A stretch of DNA of 7,963 nucleotides from CAZQLE01 sp964593905. Lineage in GTDB: Bacteria > Chloroflexota > Anaerolineae > Anaerolineales > Anaerolineaceae. Position numbers and translations under genes: made by a program. Below are positions 6,189-7,963 of the stretch, piece by piece. Location: the NCBI GenBank assembly GCA_964593905.1, contig CAZQLE010000184.1, forward strand, positions 1-7,963, read 5' to 3'. Under the pieces are notes generated by a model, which saw only the letters and a program-made list of their open reading frames with translations, searched no databases and was not told the origin of the DNA. Within the stretch, counting starts at the first letter, position 1, and every line of letters starts with the position of its first letter.

Positions 6189-6659
6189 ATGCAAACTGCG
6201 TATCCCATTGTTCTTTCGTTACACAATATCACCCGCTGGCTGGTGCTGGTCTTTGGCGTTCTGGCAGTTGTGCGCGCCTTTGCGGGCTGGCTGGGCAAAC
6301 GAGAAAATGGCCCGGCCTCACGCCGCGCCGGAATGCTTTTTGGCGGCATGTTGGACCTGCAATTGCTGCTGGGTTTGATCCTTTATTTTGCGCTCAGCCC
6401 CATCACACTGGCGGCACTGCGTGATTTTGGCGCAGCCATGAAAGTGGCCGACAGCCGTTATTTTGCAATTGAGCATCTGGTTATTATGCTGGCTGCGGTT
6501 GTTCTGGTTCATGTCGGGTCGGCGGCAGCCAAAAAGGCGAAATCGGTGTTGGCCGAACAACGCACGCGCGCCATTTATTACACCCTGGCGCTGCTGTGTG
6601 TCATCGGGGGCATCCCGTGGTATCGCCCGCTGCTGCGGCTTTTGGGCATTGAGATATAA
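6189..6659 (+). CDS. Four-helix membrane protein, related to small proteins often labelled cytochrome b-like
   Basis: This 156-residue integral membrane protein has four hydrophobic segments (about 14-34, 48-70, 92-112, 128-146). The start is the ATG preceded by AAGGAGAG (6177-6184) with a good spacing of six; an earlier in-frame ATG at 6108 lacks a ribosome site. It resembles a family of small four-helix proteins sometimes annotated as cytochrome b, with a first helix beginning LHNITRWLVL (11-20), GWLGK after it, and IEHLVIML (94-101) in helix 3. His12, His96 and His108 lie at membrane positions and could be heme ligands, but no heme-binding motif is diagnostic and the function is unproven. 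It follows the PadR-like gene by 115 bases and probably forms a functional pair with it. A GC-rich hairpin 19 bases after its stop likely ends the unit. Confidence 0.8.
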   Translation: MQTAYPIVLSLHNITRWLVLVFGVLAVVRAFAGWLGKRENGPASRRAGMLFGGMLDLQLLLGLILYFALSPITLAALRDFGAAMKVADSRYFAIEHLVIMLAAVVLVHVGSAAAKKAKSVLAEQRTRAIYYTLALLCVIGGIPWYRPLLRLLGIEI

Positions 6660-6678
6660 ATTTGGACTGTCAGATTTC

Positions 6679-6711
6679 AACGGCGGGGGAATCACCCCCG
6701 CCGTTATTTAT
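6679..6711 (+). terminator. Probable terminator hairpin after the four-helix membrane protein gene
   Basis: AACGGCGGGGG (6679-6689) and CCCCCGCCGTT (6695-6705) form a perfect 11-bp stem around AATCA, followed by ATTTAT. The stem is strong but the T-run is poor, so termination efficiency is uncertain. A 12-bp palindrome, TATGGATCCATA (6709-6720), abuts it. Confidence 0.6.
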
Positions 6712-6770
6712 GGATCCATATCTTTGGCGGGGCGCCGGGTATGGGGCCAAAAGAGCGCAGCAGGAGGAAT

Positions 6771-6875
6771 ATGGAACGATATCAAAAACTTAATACCTGT
6801 TTTCCCCTTGACGAATCGCGCCGATTGGATATAATTGGCAATGTCAATCGAAAAGAGTACGTCATGCGGGCATAG
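6771..6875 (+). CDS. Possible 34-residue small protein overlapping the tRNA promoter (doubtful)
   Basis: An ATG follows the full Shine-Dalgarno AGGAGG (6762-6767) with a short spacing of three. It opens a 34-codon frame starting MERYQKLNTC and ending inside the first ten bases of tRNA-Gly at a TAG. The peptide is charged, with no membrane segment or recognised domain. The tRNA promoter lies within the frame. It may be chance; the ribosome site is the only positive sign. Confidence 0.18.
   Translation: MERYQKLNTCFPLDESRRLDIIGNVNRKEYVMRA
6808..6835 (+). promoter_or_regulatory. Sigma-70-type promoter of the tRNA-Gly/tRNA-Cys unit
   Basis: TTGACG (6808-6813, five of six consensus bases), a 16-bp spacer and a perfect TATAAT (6830-6835). 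Transcription should start near 6842, about 24 bases before the tRNA-Gly gene. Strong promoters are usual for tRNA genes. Confidence 0.82.
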
Positions 6876-6938
6876 TTCAGTTGGTAGAACACCTCCTTGC
6901 CAAGGAGAAGGTCACGAGTTCGAGTCTCGTTGCCCGCT
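6866..6938 (+). tRNA. tRNA-Gly (anticodon GCC)
   Basis: This 73-nt cloverleaf has acceptor stem GCGGGCA/TGCCCGC, D-arm GTTC/GAAC, anticodon loop TTGCCAA with GCC at 6899-6901, and T-arm ACGAG-TTCGAGT-CTCGT. It closely resembles the E. coli tRNA-Gly(GCC) sequence. The top anticodon-stem pair is a C-A mismatch (6892/6908). The 3' CCA is not encoded; the discriminator T is followed by C and a run of T. Confidence 0.97.
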
Positions 6939-6959
6939 CTTTTTTTAACAAGTTCATAC

Positions 6960-7030
<71 letters not shown>

Positions 7031-7095
7031 CAAAGAAGCACCCACACCGGCTACGATTGGTGCACCACAGACGGGCGCTCTCAGCGAATGTTACG

Positions 7096-7124
7096 GCACC
7101 CGGAGACAGGGTGCTTTTTGTTTG
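7096..7124 (+). terminator. Rho-independent terminator of the tRNA transcript
   Basis: GCACCC (7096-7101), loop GGAGACA and GGGTGC (7109-7114) form a 6-bp GC-rich stem followed by TTTTTGTTT. It lies 65 bases after tRNA-Cys. A second copy of GCACCC at 7038-7043 could compete for the same 3' arm. Confidence 0.85.
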
Positions 7125-7137
7125 TCGGGTAAATAAT

Positions 7138-7175
7138 AGCGGGTGAACCGGAAAAGACATTCTGGTTCACCCGCT
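7138..7175. terminator. Long bidirectional hairpin terminator between convergent units
   Basis: A 16-bp stem (7138-7153 with 7160-7175, one G-T pair) closes on the loop AAGACA. T-rich sequence follows on the plus strand (GTTTGTT) and A/T-rich sequence on the minus strand. It lies between the tRNA unit and the stop of the leftward gene at 7196, and probably ends that leftward gene while backing up the tRNA terminator. Confidence 0.8.
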
Positions 7176-7195
7176 GTTTGTTAAAATTGCCGGGC

Positions 7196-7963
7196 TTATT
7201 CTGCCGGTTTCTCTTCCGGTTTTTCTGTTTCGGTGACGGTCATTGCGCGGCGTCCCAATCGTTCAAGCCCCTGGGTGAACAGGCCAAGCTGTGCCAGCGC
7301 CATCCAGATCAGCAGCAGTGAGATGATCCCAAAGGCTGAGGTTACAGCGGCGGGCATTCTTCCGGCCAGTTGTTCGAAACTGGTCTGTAAATTGACCACA
7401 ATGGTCTGATACTGCCCAACCACTTTACCTGCGTCGGTGATATTTTTCTGAATGGAGCCCAAATCCTCGCTCAGTTGATTCATCTGCACGGCGATTTCAT
7501 CCAGATTTGCGGTGGAGGTATCCAGGTTCTTCTGAATGCTCTGGAAGGATTCGGGCAGCCCTTCCATGCTGGTGGCAATATCGGCGATGCTCTCATTCAG
7601 GGGTGTTTCAGGGTCGTATTTTCCGGCGCTGACAAATGGAATGTTGGATACCAGCCGCAGCGTGCCATCAATTACACCGGCGGTTTCTTCCAGCGTGGTC
7701 AACGAATCTTGTGTGCTGGTTAACACTTCGGGCAGGTCTTCTCCCAGCAGGGTGGAAATGGATTTGAAGACCGGGCCGGTGTTGTCGACCAGCAGGCCCA
7801 TCTCGGCGGTGAGGGCTTGAATTTGCTTAAGGCTTTCACCCGCATTGTTGAGTGAACTCCCCGCTACGGTCAACAGGTTATTGGTGGCATCCATGGTTTC
7901 GTAGGCGGTGGTGGCGGCATAAACCGCGGTCTGGGTTACGGCAGCGCGTGAAGACCACAGGGC
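7196..7963 (-). CDS. C-terminal part of a helical, membrane-anchored protein of unknown function (N-terminus beyond window)
   Basis: The frame is open from the right edge of the window to the TAA at 7198-7196, giving at least 255 residues. An internal ATG at 7894 is unlikely to be the start because the frame continues upstream as ALWSSRAAVTQTAV. Most of the protein is predicted alpha-helical with coiled-coil-like spacing of Leu, Ile and Val among Asn, Gln, Ser and Glu. It is interrupted by a non-helical stretch SNIPFVSAGKYDPETP. A single hydrophobic helix near the C-terminus (VTSAFGIISLLLIWMALAQL) is followed by RLGRR and a short acidic/proline tail ending EEKPAE. The positive-inside rule places the tail in the cytoplasm and the long helical part outside. 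I do not recognise a named family; a second N-terminal membrane helix outside the window is likely but unseen. Confidence 0.8.
   Translation of the reverse strand, partial: ALWSSRAAVTQTAVYAATTAYETMDATNNLLTVAGSSLNNAGESLKQIQALTAEMGLLVDNTGPVFKSISTLLGEDLPEVLTSTQDSLTTLEETAGVIDGTLRLVSNIPFVSAGKYDPETPLNESIADIATSMEGLPESFQSIQKNLDTSTANLDEIAVQMNQLSEDLGSIQKNITDAGKVVGQYQTIVVNLQTSFEQLAGRMPAAVTSAFGIISLLLIWMALAQLGLFTQGLERLGRRAMTVTETEKPEEKPAE

Noticed and set aside
6709..6720. Perfect 12-bp palindrome TATGGATCCATA as an operator
   Set aside because: It lies after a terminator hairpin, far from the tRNA promoter, and occurs once; a short palindrome by chance is likely.

Overview
The window looks like a GC-rich bacterial chromosome segment. 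The best guess is Chloroflexota (Anaerolineae-like). The clues are a class A penicillin-binding-protein-like gene with C-terminal Ig-like domains, a small winged-helix regulator paired with a six-helix membrane protein carrying YWYEDGLVEIGAG and TYPRTGYVKY motifs, and tRNA genes without encoded CCA. This assignment is inference from family resemblance, not a database result. No mobile element, CRISPR array or rRNA was seen.

Layout. (1) 64-2976 (+) is a 970-residue bifunctional-PBP-like protein. It aligns end to end with class A PBPs but has lost nearly all signature catalytic residues of both the glycosyltransferase and the transpeptidase domain, so it reads as a dual pseudoenzyme. (2) 3095-4177 (+) is a lone PotD-like lipoprotein, with no permease or ATPase gene beside it, closed by a strong bidirectional terminator. 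(3) 4237-5195 (-) is a two-gene operon of a six-helix membrane protein and an HTH_34/ArsR-like regulator joined by an ATGA overlap. (4) 5199-5467 is a compact divergent control region. It holds a near-consensus sigma-70 promoter in each direction, and each has its own palindrome just downstream of the predicted start of transcription. (5) 5468-6659 (+) is a PadR-like regulator followed by a small four-helix membrane protein. (6) 6808-7175 is a tRNA-Gly(GCC)/tRNA-Cys(GCA) unit with a consensus promoter and two terminator hairpins. (7) 7196 to the right edge (-) is the C-terminal part of a helical membrane-anchored protein.

How it fits together. The central 2.4 kb consists of two head-to-head regulator/membrane-protein modules that probably autoregulate through the palindromes at their promoters. 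The PBP-like pseudoenzyme may act as a structural or regulatory envelope protein. The most notable item is the dead PBP, followed by the paired operators of the divergent modules and the PotD-like protein lacking two of the polyamine-binding acids. I found no multi-gene system that I can call new with confidence.
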